Below are positions 12,016-23,751 of a stretch of 64,000 nt of DNA, piece after piece. Below the pieces are notes generated by a model. That model saw nothing but the letters and a program-made list of their open reading frames with translations. It was not told where the DNA came from and did not search any database. The position numbers and the translations under genes are program-made. Within the stretch, counting starts at the first letter, position 1. Each line of letters begins with the position of its first letter. The DNA lies in contig CM068314.1 of NCBI GenBank assembly GCA_034766995.1, forward strand, positions 40,137,708 to 40,201,707, read 5' to 3'. This stretch comes from Acanthacorydalis orientalis (lineage: Eukaryota > Arthropoda > Insecta > Megaloptera > Corydalidae).

Positions 12016-12139
12016 TTAAAATTTACTTTCCTCATTTAAAAAGTTATTTTTGTTAACAATATCTTCTGGTTAAAAATGAAAATATTTCCAGTATAATATA
12101 AATACATTTACAAAAATTAGTAATTTGTTTAAATCTGTT

Positions 12140-12180
12140 TATATATATATATATATATACAAATATATATATATATATTA
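12140..12180. repeat. (TA)n, split
   Basis: Two blocks around CAAA. Confidence 0.93.
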
Positions 12181-13032
12181 TTTTAACAAATAAAATAATT
12201 ATTAAAGTAATTTATAAGCATTATAATAATATACAATTCAAATTTTAGAATAAAAATTAAAAAGATAAATAAATATGTTAAATAAAAAAACTTAAAAGAC
12301 ACAATAAATATGTTTTTCCCGGTACCTAGAGGATTATAAAATTTACAATTGAAATAACATTAATATCAAATAAATCATATCTGAAAACATATTGAAATTG
12401 TACTTTCAGTACAAAAAAATCTTCGTTTTCATAAATGAATATTTAAATGGTTTCATATTTATATTTTGAAGAATTTAAAAACGAAAATCTGTAAATCGGT
12501 GTACAATTTAAATTAATTTTTATGAGCATTTCTTATGAAAAAATACGTTAATGAAAATAAACTTTTAATTAAAAATTTAAGAGAATATATCTAAAATGCA
12601 TACTAAAAATTTCTTAAGTATGTTTTCCAAGATTTAGCTTTTAAGTCTCTTTGTTTCGGAATTGTAGCATTAATTTACAAGTAGATAAGTAAAAATAATT
12701 ATTTTTCAGTATATAATTGATATTAGAATAACATAACTTCTATATGAATGACAATAATTTTCGATTATTTTTTTAATTCTTATTATAAAAACTCCAATGT
12801 TATTTATAATTGGACATTATTAAAAATTTACAGTTCTGTTACTGTATTTTTTATTAAATTTCTATTTCAGACACTAATAACATTTGTTATCGTCGCCCTC
12901 TTCCAATTATCAAACAATTAAACTTCTGTTAAAACGTAATGAACTTTTATAGATCATAATTTCATTATACAATTTCATAAAAATATATTTAAATTGTTAA
13001 TTCGGTACTATCACTGAAATCGATAAACGGAA
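12181..13032. other. AT-rich unique spacer
   Basis: Nothing supported before the inverted repeat at 13033. Confidence 0.55.
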
Positions 13033-13116
13033 TTTTTAAAGAAATTTATTATTTATTTTCTCACTCGTATATCTTAAAATTAACGTTTATGAATAAAAAA
13101 TAAATTTCTTTAAAAA
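13033..13116. repeat. Inverted repeat, 25-nt arms, 34-nt loop
   Basis: Arms 13033-13057 and 13092-13116 pair at 24 of 25 positions. The arms are almost pure A/T (TTTTTAAAGAAATTTATT core), so chance formation is more likely than for the other hairpins. The 84-nt total is in the size range of a small-RNA precursor. Confidence 0.8.
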
Positions 13117-13209
13117 AAGATTATTTGAATTGTTTTATTGTACATCAAATTTCTAATTCAATAATTATTTTGTATACAAATCAAAAGAGTGCCCACAGAA
13201 TAATATTAG

Positions 13210-13260
13210 TATATATATATATATATATACATATATATATTATTTCTATATGTATATATA
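13210..13260. repeat. (TA)n, imperfect
   Basis: Three short blocks. Confidence 0.9.
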
Positions 13261-13489
13261 ATTTCGAATCGTTGGAAATGAGAATTAAAATTCATCGGTT
13301 TTAGAACATTTTAAAACAAACAAATTTGCAAATAAGTGCAGTATTTTCGAATTTTCAAAAAATGTCTATTATATATATACAATTAAAATTTTTCAAGGTT
13401 ATGTCGCAATGAAAAAATAAATAAATAACCGTTTTCTTTTGTGAAAACATATGTTTGAACCAATTCATTTCAAGCTGTCATATTACTTT

Positions 13490-13770
13490 ATTTTCATAAT
13501 TTATGTGCGTACTAGTTAAAATGGCCAGTCATCTCGTCGCCATAAATTTCGGCACTGATTAAAATATGACATAGTCAACAAATGATCCCCATAAGTAGCA
13601 ATAACCTTCGACGCAATCGACCATTACGTTGTTTATTTGCATGGAATGGGACAACAGTGTTCCAGGAAACTGTGGCTTTGATATCTCGAGACTATAACAT
13701 CTTGAAATAAAATATTATTTTAGTGATGGGTTGTGAGACGTTTTGTCTTATCTACGATTATTAATTCGAA
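13490..13770. promoter_or_regulatory. Candidate enhancer-like island
   Basis: It contains a perfect POU octamer ATTTGCAT (13635-13642), directly followed by GGAATG, a TEAD/Scalloped-type site, and a STAT consensus TTCCAGGAA (13660-13668), within 35 bp. The upstream part has CGTCGCCATAAATTTCGGCA. The clustering in otherwise AT-rich DNA suggests regulatory sequence; there is no direct evidence. Confidence 0.3.
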
Positions 13771-13915
13771 TTTTAATACTTATTGTTCAAGTTAACATAA
13801 AATCTAATGAAAAAAATCTTTACAATGTTTTCATTTTAACATATGAATTAAACATGTTTAGAATACAAAAAAAAAATGGATTTTTATAAATGAATTATTT
13901 TTCATACCCCAAACT

Positions 13916-14065
13916 ACAAACATGTTCAATAAATGGTTATTGTTCCTTTTTGATTGTTTCTTATACTTATTTCGATAACAATGATGTCATCTTAGAATGC
14001 CAAGGTACAAAAAAAATCTACAATATATCAGATATAAACAATAATCATTTATTGAACATTTTTGT
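13916..14065. repeat. Inverted repeat, 29-nt arms, 92-nt loop
   Basis: Arms 13916-13944 and 14037-14065 (left arm core ATGTTCAATAAATG) are complementary at 27 of 29 positions as DNA. As RNA one of the two mismatches becomes a G-U wobble and the other is C/U. The loop 13945-14036 holds no recognised motif. A 66-codon open frame (13890-14090) overlaps it but looks fortuitous. It could be a long-hairpin RNA or a small transposon with terminal inverted repeats; no target duplication is seen. Confidence 0.85.
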
Positions 14066-14170
14066 TCAGAAAAACAATCTGGTTTGGTGAATAAAAAAAA
14101 TCAATTGTGAAAATGAATTTCACCACAGTGTAATAACTTTTTTAAAACAAAAAAGACATTCATATTTTTT

Positions 14171-14213
14171 TCATATATCTCTAATTCAATTTTCTCATAT
14201 ATCTCTAATTCAA
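14171..14213. repeat. Two-copy 24-bp tandem repeat
   Basis: TCATATATCTCTAATTCAA occurs at 14171-14189 and 14195-14213. Confidence 0.85.
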
Positions 14214-14226
14214 ATACATAAACATA

Positions 14227-14231
<5 letters not shown>

Positions 14232-14268
<37 letters not shown>
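14232..14268. repeat. (TA)n
   Basis: Perfect. Confidence 0.95.
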
Positions 14269-14272
<4 letters not shown>

Positions 14273-15689
14273 ACTAGTTATAAATAATATAACTTCTTAA
14301 ATACTAGTATATAGTCTGTCAAAATTGGCAAGAAAATAGAAAGAAATATAGAAAGAAATATATAAAGAAAAATCGGTTTTATTGGTTTTTGTAACATTAT
14401 ACATTTAAACATTCAAAATACCTACGAACGAAACAATGAATTAAACATGAAATCTATCCATTGAGAAAATTTTCTTATTCACCACATTCACTAGATGGTA
14501 CCACACGACACGTTGCGGACGAAGTGATGAGAAATGTTGATTTTAATTATTAAGAGAGATTTTTTCAACTTTACTCATTAAATGCATTAGAATTACAATG
14601 TATTTTCAAAATTGTTCTGTATTGAATGAAAAGTCTCAATTATATTTTAATTTTAACTCTGTCTAATATTAAATAATTCAAAATAATTTTATGAAAGTGT
14701 ATTAGCAATGATATTTATGAAAAATATATCTATATGAACGATAACTATATTAAATAATAAAAAAAGAATTTAAAAGAATAGACAGATTTAATAGAGAATA
14801 GAATTTAAAAGAATAAAAAGATTTAATTATTATGTACATTGTTTTATTAGTATATTAAAGGAAAATTAGGAATCGTATGATTTACTATTAAAGTTTTTTA
14901 AGTCAACAAAGATAATATAGTAGTCAATGGCTTGGAAAATAAATTTGTTATATGGTATGTGACGTTTATCTTTAATAAGATTAATTGAAATATACTTAAA
15001 AATTGAATATTTATTTTTACAATACTGCAAAGTAAAACATTTTATTTCAAATAATTTAATTAAAATTTGAAATCATTAATTCATAAAATTTGAAATTATT
15101 AATTGAATATAGGAAATATCCAATATATAATATATAAAGTAACAATAAAAACAAATAAAAAAATAAAGTACAAAATTTTAAATTTATACGAGACGGGACT
15201 GAAACTTTTACACAGAAGGTCATAACTCTTAAATAGTGTGAAATATTGGGATAAAATGAAAAAGAAAGAAATCTTAAAATATTACCTTTCAAATAGTGTA
15301 TTTTTTTGCTAATAGAGTCACTATCCGTATTAATACATTTCTTCCGATTTCTAGAAAGTTTCTTCAATCCATATCTGAAGTAATCCAATTTTTAGTCCTT
15401 TTGTCAATCCAATGGTAGACTGAAATACAAATACAAATGTCTTATTTAAGATTTTTTCTTTTTTCATGTAATTTGTTTATTTTCAACTCATTTTTTGAAT
15501 ATAAAAATATTGTTTCATTCTATCAATGAAAATTGCAATCCCTTGATTTTAATTCAGTGCTTAAAACCCTTTTTTGATGAAATAAAAAAAATAGATCAGA
15601 ATAACTTGAAAATAAAATTATATTAAAAAATAAGATAATATCTGAAAGAGGACATTTTTAACGTTGATTTTTCTTTCAAGAGACTTTCC

Positions 15690-15690
<1 letters not shown>
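14269..15690. other. AT-rich unique spacer
   Basis: Apart from the 23-bp tandem repeat, it holds a 110-codon minus frame (15388-15056) rich in Phe/Leu/Tyr/Ile, with a Ser/Lys-rich N-terminus and a hydrophobic stretch. The composition is what AT-rich DNA gives by chance, and no family is recognised. A small unique gene cannot be excluded but is not called. Confidence 0.45.
15062..15106. repeat. Two-copy 23-bp tandem repeat
   Basis: AAAATTTGAAATCATTAATT followed 23 bp later by AAAATTTGAAATTATTAATT. Confidence 0.8.
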
Positions 15691-15744
<54 letters not shown>

Positions 15745-15755
15745 CATATATATAC
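15691..15755. repeat. (CT)n(TA)n
   Basis: About 17 CT units then TA with CATA breaks; the only long CT tract here. Confidence 0.96.
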
Positions 15756-15774
15756 AAGCACATGTATGTACAAG

Positions 15775-16250
15775 GTTCAATTCGAGAATATAATGTTTCG
15801 AACTATTTCAAGTCCCATATTCATATAAGTACAACCACCATCCGAGCGATTTCAGATCCCGGATGAAATCCGAGTAGAGAAGTAATCAAGTAGCTCGTGA
15901 CGACGTAACGGCTGCGGCGTCGGCACGCTTTACGACCTCTGAAGACATCTCCACAGTCGGAGAAGCCACCGTCCTAATGGCTTCCAGATGCTGACACAAG
16001 AGTAAATGATTGTCTTGGGAGATGTCGCCCGGAATGTTTTGTTCTCGGATAAATGCGACTGTTTCTGTGTATGAGAATTTTTATGTTCTTTTTTACGTGT
16101 TTTGTATAATGTTTTCTGCGGATTGGTACCAGTGGATTGTAGAAATTTCGCTATGCAGACGTGTAATTGACTACGTGTTGTTTGATCGCGAATTAAAAAT
16201 AATATTTCAAACATTTTATTGCGTCTGTTTAAACTTTGTCTACGAAGTAT
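15775..16250. other. GC-richer unique island
   Basis: CpG-containing stretch (GTAACGGCTGCGGCGTCGGC, about 15905-15924). GATTTCA/TGAAATC inverted repeat at 15848-15870 and TCCGAG direct repeat. Open frames of 82 (+) and 94 (-) codons overlap on opposite strands; neither resembles a known family, and codon use gives no reason to prefer one. Possible regulatory element or lone exon. Confidence 0.3.
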
Positions 16251-16255
16251 TAAAT

Positions 16256-16257
<2 letters not shown>

Positions 16258-16350
<93 letters not shown>
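16258..16350. repeat. (TA)n, about 93 bp
   Basis: One CA and one TG interruption. Confidence 0.97.
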
Positions 16351-17171
16351 GGAACATTATGTTAAAATAGATTTAATAATATCATTCATTATTAACAAAA
16401 ATGAACATCGATTTAGCTGTTACGAAAGAAAATATTTTTAAACCCTCTTCGACTTCTCAATAAGCTTTTTATTTACTTATCATATAATTTATACTACTAA
16501 TTCTTTTATCAAAATAGAAATGATAAATTACATGTTTTTTTTAATATGAAACATATTTATTTAAAATTGTTGAATTATACATCTGCAGTGAAATTATATT
16601 ATTCCATTTGAAGTTAAAATAATTCAAGTTTCTTATGTGTGCTCAATAAAATGAGTTTAAATCATTTTGTTAAATTTAATGCAAGTAACAATTTTTTTCT
16701 GTTTTATTTCTAACACTATATCTTAACTCAATTATGGCTACAATGAGGGAAAATGCATAGACACTTGCAAATTAAACCTAATATAAATGTGTCAGTTTTA
16801 TTTTTTGTCGCATGCAAAATATTGCTTGTTGACTTAATCCCTTTTTAACAAGCACCAAAGATTTATCATTGTGCTTACGAATTATAATACCTTATATTTC
16901 TTTATATCAATATGAACTTGTAGTAATTAATGTAATGTCTTATAATTATTTTAAATCGTAAATATAAATTAGATAGTACATTTTTTACCACTGTTTAAAA
17001 TGATGTTTTTGAATATTTATTGAAATTTTTTTTTAAACTCTCAATGAAATTATTTCACTCTCATGGTTAACAGATATTCAGGATACCTAGAAAGTGAAGA
17101 TATTTTTTTAAGAAAAAATTAGGTTTCAAATAATCATAACTATTGTGATAAATTATATAGCTTTTACTCTT

Positions 17172-17173
<2 letters not shown>
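16351..17173. other. AT-rich unique spacer
   Basis: Nothing recognised. Confidence 0.55.

Positions 17174-17221
<48 letters not shown>
17174..17221. repeat. (TA)n
   Basis: Perfect. Confidence 0.96.
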
Positions 17222-17223
<2 letters not shown>

Positions 17224-17394
17224 GAAGAATAAAAAGTAGCAATCACTTCAAAAAGCTATATAAATTAGTGTTTGTAAACAAGTTGCTCAAGCATTGCGAA
17301 TATTTTTTTATCAAAGAAAATATTTTCTTAAAAAAAACGAAAAAACAATTATTAAGTATGTTAAACAGTCATTGAAAATTTTCAACCATTAATT

Positions 17395-17600
17395 TTATTC
17401 CTGTGCTCGACTGATTCTGCCATTTGGCTCATCTATTCATATTTAAGTTTCCTGCGTCTGCAAGACGAACGACTCCGATCTGTTACACGGACACAAAAAA
17501 TCTTTACAGTATCTCGAATGTTGTCAAGGTACTATATATATTACACGAGTAGCTTAATAAGTTGACAAAACTACAGTGCACAACATGTCAACACTTTTAA
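17395..17600. other. GC-richer unique island
   Basis: Mixed-composition stretch including CTGCGTCTGCAAGACGAACG and ending near ACACGAGTAGC. No repeat or coding signal was recognised. Confidence 0.25.
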
Positions 17601-17758
17601 ATCGTGTTTGTAAAAAATGTCATGCAGTAGGTTCGTTTTTTAGATGTCTCTTCAAATTATATACTAATTAATGTAATTATTTTGGAATTTTATTTCGTAT
17701 CATTATACTTTAAAATACATTAAGTACACAAACACGTGTTTTATTCATGTAGAAATAA

Positions 17759-17761
<3 letters not shown>

Positions 17762-17795
<34 letters not shown>
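17762..17795. repeat. (TA)n
   Basis: Perfect. Confidence 0.95.
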
Positions 17796-17800
<5 letters not shown>

Positions 17801-18609
17801 ACATAGATAAATGAATGAATGGAAACTGTATCAAAAATATTACAGTAATTTTGGTATCAAAAATTTCATTATGTAACAATATTACAATTTTATATTAAAA
17901 TAACATAAATATATTATTTGTATAGAATGGAATGCCATTTCCGGATCTTATTTAAAAAGTTTCAACACGCATTTTTATTTAAGATTTCTTATCAAATATC
18001 TTTTTCTGTGAAATTTTTACATTCACAGATGAATTACTTTTTCACGCTACAAATTTCAAACATTTTTCTGATCAATAATATTTAATAATAGCTTGATGAT
18101 CGCTTTTAATTGTTGCCATGTTGATATCAGTCTCAAAAAAATTGTTAATTTTTTCTATGCCTTTGTGGTCAAATTTTCTTGTAGTTTATGGGGTGAGAGA
18201 ACACTTAATTTATGAAAGTAAAGAAGCTAAATATCGAGAATTGTGTTAGGAACATTTTAATTTTTCAATATATTGTATTGAACTCTAAACAGAAATAACT
18301 GCGTGTATAAATTTTCTTGAATACATTGAAATTCATGTTACTCTATAATTAATTAAATGTTCTTTACCGTTGTTCAATGTGAAAAATTTAAATTCGTTTA
18401 TTAATTTTTATATTAAATTTTAATTTAAGTAAATCAACAAATATGTCTGAAAAGCAAAGAATGTAAATACATATCTTTTTATACAATAATAAAAAAAAGA
18501 TAATTGTTTCGGTGTTTTATAAAAGTAACTTAAGTATATAAAAATGTATTTACAAAAAATGACGAATAATTTATACATTTTTTTTATTAAACATTTCAAA
18601 TATTTTTTT

Positions 18610-18900
18610 TATAAAATAATACAGTCATCTAAATCCCTTCATCGTTCAAAACGCGAAAAAAAGTAATCCATGCCAAAACAACGCATTCTCAACAAACCAC
18701 ATATGTTCGACACCTCGCTTGCACGGTACATTTACAACGGAGGCAAATTAGTGATGGATTATTATTCATATCCGAGCTGGATGATTTTAATGAATCGTGC
18801 ATACGATATTCAAAACACTGTATATATCTCAAACTCACGTTCTCAGGATGTCGGCGTCTGCAGTCTGCGCGAAGGATGACTTCTGCTGTCATTTAACTAG
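18610..18900. promoter_or_regulatory. Candidate enhancer-like island
   Basis: It contains two K50-homeodomain-type sites in opposite orientation, TAATCC (18664-18669) and GGATTA (18756-18761), a Runx-type AACCACA (18695-18701) overlapping an E-box CATATG (18700-18705), and a second AT-homeodomain cluster around 18787-18801. Two antisense open frames (69 and 67 codons) cover it and look incidental. Confidence 0.3.
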
Positions 18901-19993
<1,093 letters not shown>

Positions 19994-19994
19994 T

Positions 19995-20240
19995 ACATTG
20001 GGTTCCTGGATGTATATATTGGATACGTGTCCAGGTTTACTGCTATGATTGAGATGCGATCGGGTGACCTGTGAACCGTCGGATGATACGCTGAAATCCC
20101 CTCAAATTAATCATGAGTGTGCGTGTTGTTGCGAACCACGCTGTGACTTGCACAAGATGAAAGGGCTCCCGACCGCCATCAGCAACGGGCCGGCAACATA
20201 ATCAATTGTGCAGTGATGTTGAAAATGTTTTTGTTAAAGA
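19995..20240. promoter_or_regulatory. Candidate enhancer-like island with DR1 site
   Basis: TGACCTGTGAACC (20065-20077) is, on the minus strand, GGTTCA-C-AGGTCA, a nuclear-receptor direct repeat with 1-bp spacing. A small hairpin (CCTGGA/TCCAGG, 20005-20034) precedes it. Further on are CTCAAATTAATCATGAG and GCGAACCACGCTG. Among the most GC-rich and repeat-free parts of the window. Confidence 0.35.
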
Positions 20241-21044
20241 ATAAAACGTAAATGTTACACCTTTATTTTTACACTGCATGAAGCGCTATTATAGCAGGTT
20301 TATTTATTTGTTTTCAATAGTACAATGCAATAACTACAAGATAACAGAAGTAACTGCGTGCAGGTATTAAACTATAATACAATGGCAAGAAAATAAGATA
20401 TATTGTAAATACATAATATCGATTAATAACATTGAAAATATCGATCATACATATTAGTTATACTAGTAATAAAAGTACACAGACCGTTTATATATTCAGT
20501 AATTTCTATTGAAATCAATTTACTGTTGTATCAAACGAACCGTCTTTATTCATATTTTTATTTTCTTTTATCGTTATATTTACATTAAAGATCGCATCTG
20601 AGTAAATTATAGAAATCCAATTCCTTTTTATTGTATCTTTTATTCTATGTACACGACTTCTTAATAATATAGTCGACAGTATTTCTGATTTGTTAGTATC
20701 GACCGTTGAATTAGTAAACTGATCACACATTGTACAGTTTTATTTTGAGAAAACTGGTACTGCTCGATTTACATTTATTGTTTTTGTACTATTTTCCTTG
20801 TACTGTTCATGTACTATTTTCATTGTGCTATTTTCAATGAATAAATGAACTGTCTTTTGAATAGAATTAATCTAACAGACATTCTGCTTGAATTGTTACG
20901 TGTACTCGTCAAATATCGCAAAATAAAAAGTTTAATTTATTAAATTAATTCATTAATTTAAGTTTACAATATTTTCTACCTTCAAGATTTTGTAGAGAAA
21001 AGGTGTTCATGTACAAAATATTCGGAATCACTAATGAACTACTT
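20241..21044. other. AT-rich unique spacer
   Basis: A 71-codon minus frame (20730-20515) is unrecognised. The short tandem motif at 20786 is the only repeat. Confidence 0.5.
20786..20835. repeat. Degenerate short tandem repeat
   Basis: GTACTATTTTC (20786), GTACTATTTTC (20811) and GTGCTATTTTC (20825). Confidence 0.6.
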
Positions 21045-22287
21045 TACGAGGGTAGAGTAAAAATTTCTGGGCCTAAAAACATTTTTTATATTGCTTTTCA
21101 TTTATTTTTCAACATAATTTCCATTTACCTCGACAAAATATTTCTCAACGATATCCTAGAGCGGTTATGCCAGACTAATAGGCTGATTTGTCAATGTTCT
21201 CAAACTAGCCATTTACAGCGTCGCTGACTTCATTGTCGTGCATAAATCTTTTTCTACCGACCCATTTTTTGAAATTAGTAAAGAAACAGAAGTCACTTGG
21301 GACTAAATCTGATGAGTATACTGGGTGGACAAGCAATTCGAACTTTAACTGTTATGTGGGCTAGTGCATTGTTAAGTTGAAACAGTACTTGCTTTTTCAT
21401 CAAATGTGACCGTTTCTTATTGATTTCATTGTTAAAATACTGCAATAAGTTTGCATAACACTCACTATTAATTGTTTTTCCTTTTTCAAGGTAGTCAATG
21501 AAAAATACTTCACGCGCATCCCAAAAAAAACATTCGCTATAATCTTATCAGCCGATGGAATTATCTTTGCTTTCTATGGAGTTTTTTCGTCCTTTGCGAT
21601 CCATTATTTCGATTATTGTTTGGTTTCAGGAGTGTAGTGGTGGATCCAAGTCTCAATAACGGTTATGTATCGACGTAAAAATTCGGTTGGATTGCACTTG
21701 TATAGAGTGCAACAAATGGGTTGAAATGTCGTTTCAACATTGTTTTTGGGCAGGTGTGAACAAACGCAGTACCCATCTAGTCCACAACTTTGTCATATCC
21801 AAATGTTCGTGTAAGATATTGCTCACACGTTCCGTTGAAATGCTAAAAGTCTTCTCTATCTCACTCACATTCACTCTACGTCCTTCCAGAACGCTTTTGT
21901 GGATTTTTTTAATTATTTTTGCCATAATCACTTCAATGGGATGTCCATTGCATGGTTCATCACTGGTGCTCGACTGATACATTTTAAGTTCAACAACCCA
22001 GCGTTTAGCGTTGTATTCGAGGACGAAAAGTCCCTCAGCACTGAATCCAGATTCTTTTTTTATATCTATTGTGTTTAAGTCTTTCAAAAAAATATTTAAT
22101 CCCAACATGAATTTCTACGTTTTTCTTTTTTAAAAACGATGCTTTAGGAGTTCGCTTCGGCAGGATTTCAAACCAATGATGCTTTCAAACCAGCATAAGC
22201 ATATGAAGAATGAAACCATGCAACACCACCAAAATATTGAGCATGGTAGCGCCATTTATATGCGAGACCTGGCATCTTACCCTCATA
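21045..22287 (-). mobile_element. Mariner element, near full length, TIRs and TA sites present
   Basis: The left end TACGAGGGTAGAGT and the reverse complement of the right end TATGAGGGTAAGAT form terminal inverted repeats, each starting with the TA target dinucleotide. The span of about 1.24 kb is a normal intact mariner length. Transposase lies on the minus strand. The N-terminal domain (22108-21734) is followed by ETWIHHYTPETKQ, FFWDAREVFFIDYLEKGKTI, VLFQLNNALAHI and HPVYSSDLVPSDFCFF, then a degraded NYVEK-like C-terminus near 21100. Catalytic positions are damaged: the first Asp (usually DETW) reads IETW and the second (usually HQDNA) reads QLNNA; only the third, in PSDF, remains. Stops interrupt the frame. 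Inactive, but the best-preserved full-length copy here. Confidence 0.9.
21734..22108 (-). pseudogene. Mariner transposase N-terminal domain
   Basis: This 124-codon frame is the longest in the window. From about residue 25 it follows the mariner paired-like DNA-binding domain: GLFVLEYNAKRWVVELK (first helix-turn-helix end), PIEVIMAKIIKKIHKSVLE linker, then RRVNVSEIEKTFSISTERVS and ILHEHLDMTKLWTRWVLRLF (second helix-turn-helix and the W-V-P-R-L-like motif), ending near the A-Q-K-Q segment before a stop. It lacks the catalytic domain, which continues out of frame downstream. Confidence 0.88.
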
Positions 22288-23549
22288 GCTTTTCAGATCT
22301 ATTCACTTTAATATTATATTCCAAAAATATGTGCTTAGTATAAAAGTGCAATGCATTTAGGTTATAAATATTTGAAGTACTAAATACTTCAGCTTATGAC
22401 TTATTTTTACAAGTGAATTTTTCACTCAACCCACAAACCATAAATGTGTGCGCTTCTAATCAGAAATATTTGATAATTATTGTTCATTTTTAATTGTTCA
22501 TTATGCGCATTTCAATTGTAATTCCATTCTCTCAGAGAGGTAGGTGTAAGAGCTAATGTAGAAAAAAATATTAAAATACATTGTGTAAAACTAGCTGAAT
22601 GTTTCTTAAATTGTTAAATGTACGAAATTAAGTATTGTTCTGAACACACATGGACATTCTGAATGTATTTTACAATTATCCACTTTTACAAGCAGCTAGC
22701 AATATTCTAAGCAGCTAAATTTAAAAACATAGTATTTTATTTAAACCAGTTAAAAATATTTAATATGGTTGTATGTTTATATTGATTTTTATATTCTCTT
22801 ATAGATAATATATATAATAGCAAATAACGATAAATCAATTTTGCGTAGTTTTTATAAACAAACAATTACTATATTTTATAATAATATCGTGTAAATTTAT
22901 ATTTTATCATATACATTATTACTGTTTAATAAATAATCACATTAAATATTTATTAAATAAATATTATAATTGTATAAATTTAGTTACTTTTAAAAAATAT
23001 TTTAAATATAAAATATATGAAAAACTAAAGTTCTAACGCACAAAGAAACTAGCAATATAAAAATAAATACAATGGTAAGTTGTAATTACAAAAATAAAAC
23101 CGACTAATCAATAATGGGTATTAATTTAGACTTTATAGACATTTAAGGATACTTAAAATGAGCATCATTACATTAAAAACTAATACAAAAGAATAAATTA
23201 AAAAATTTAAAAAAATCCGATTGTCATTACTCTTTGAAATCTAGTCACAAGTAAAGTTCTTAATATTAATAAAATATTTCTTTTTATATTTTAAATAAAC
23301 AAATTACTATTTAATAAGGTTTATTCTTTATTTTTCCTATTATTAAATAGTGTTTAATACATCTATATCTTAATTTATATATTATTCTGTAAAATTTTTG
23401 TCAATTTATTAAATTTTGAATATTTTATTACAATGTTTTAGGAAGTAAACAAATATAAAATGAAATATTTAAAACTACAACTAAAAAAAATTAAAAAGTG
23501 ATATAATTTTTAAATTAGCATCCATTTTAAGTGAATTTTTAATATTTAA
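22288..23549. other. AT-rich unique spacer
   Basis: Low-complexity AT-rich. An 11-bp AT inverted repeat lies near 22927-22959; nothing else. Confidence 0.5.
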
Positions 23550-23670
23550 AATTGGTTGTTTGCCGCTGATAGCTGTAAATAAAAGACGTTTGCAAACAAG
23601 GTGTATAGAATCCAATTAAGCACCTCTTTCCTGTATAGATCTCTGTTGTTAGAGAGGGATTATTGAAATC
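23550..23670. promoter_or_regulatory. Candidate regulatory island
   Basis: Forkhead-like GTAAATA (23575-23581), a perfect palindrome GTTTGCAAAC (23588-23597) and homeodomain-like CAATTAAG follow within 45 bp. Confidence 0.28.
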
Positions 23671-23684
23671 ACAACTAATCAAGT

Positions 23685-23689
<5 letters not shown>

Positions 23690-23747
<58 letters not shown>
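23690..23747. repeat. (TA)n
   Basis: Perfect; follows the 23550 island. Confidence 0.96.

Positions 23748-23751
<4 letters not shown>

Noticed and set aside
13890..14090. 66-codon plus-strand frame
   Set aside because: Covers both arms of the 13916-14065 inverted repeat, which explains it better than a protein.
15056..15388. 110-codon minus-strand frame
   Set aside because: Longest frame outside transposons, but with composition expected of AT-rich DNA and no recognisable family or supporting context.
15930..16258. Overlapping frames of 94 (-) and 82 (+) codons
   Set aside because: Opposite-strand overlap, no domain, no splice-site pair I could defend; kept only as a GC-richer island.
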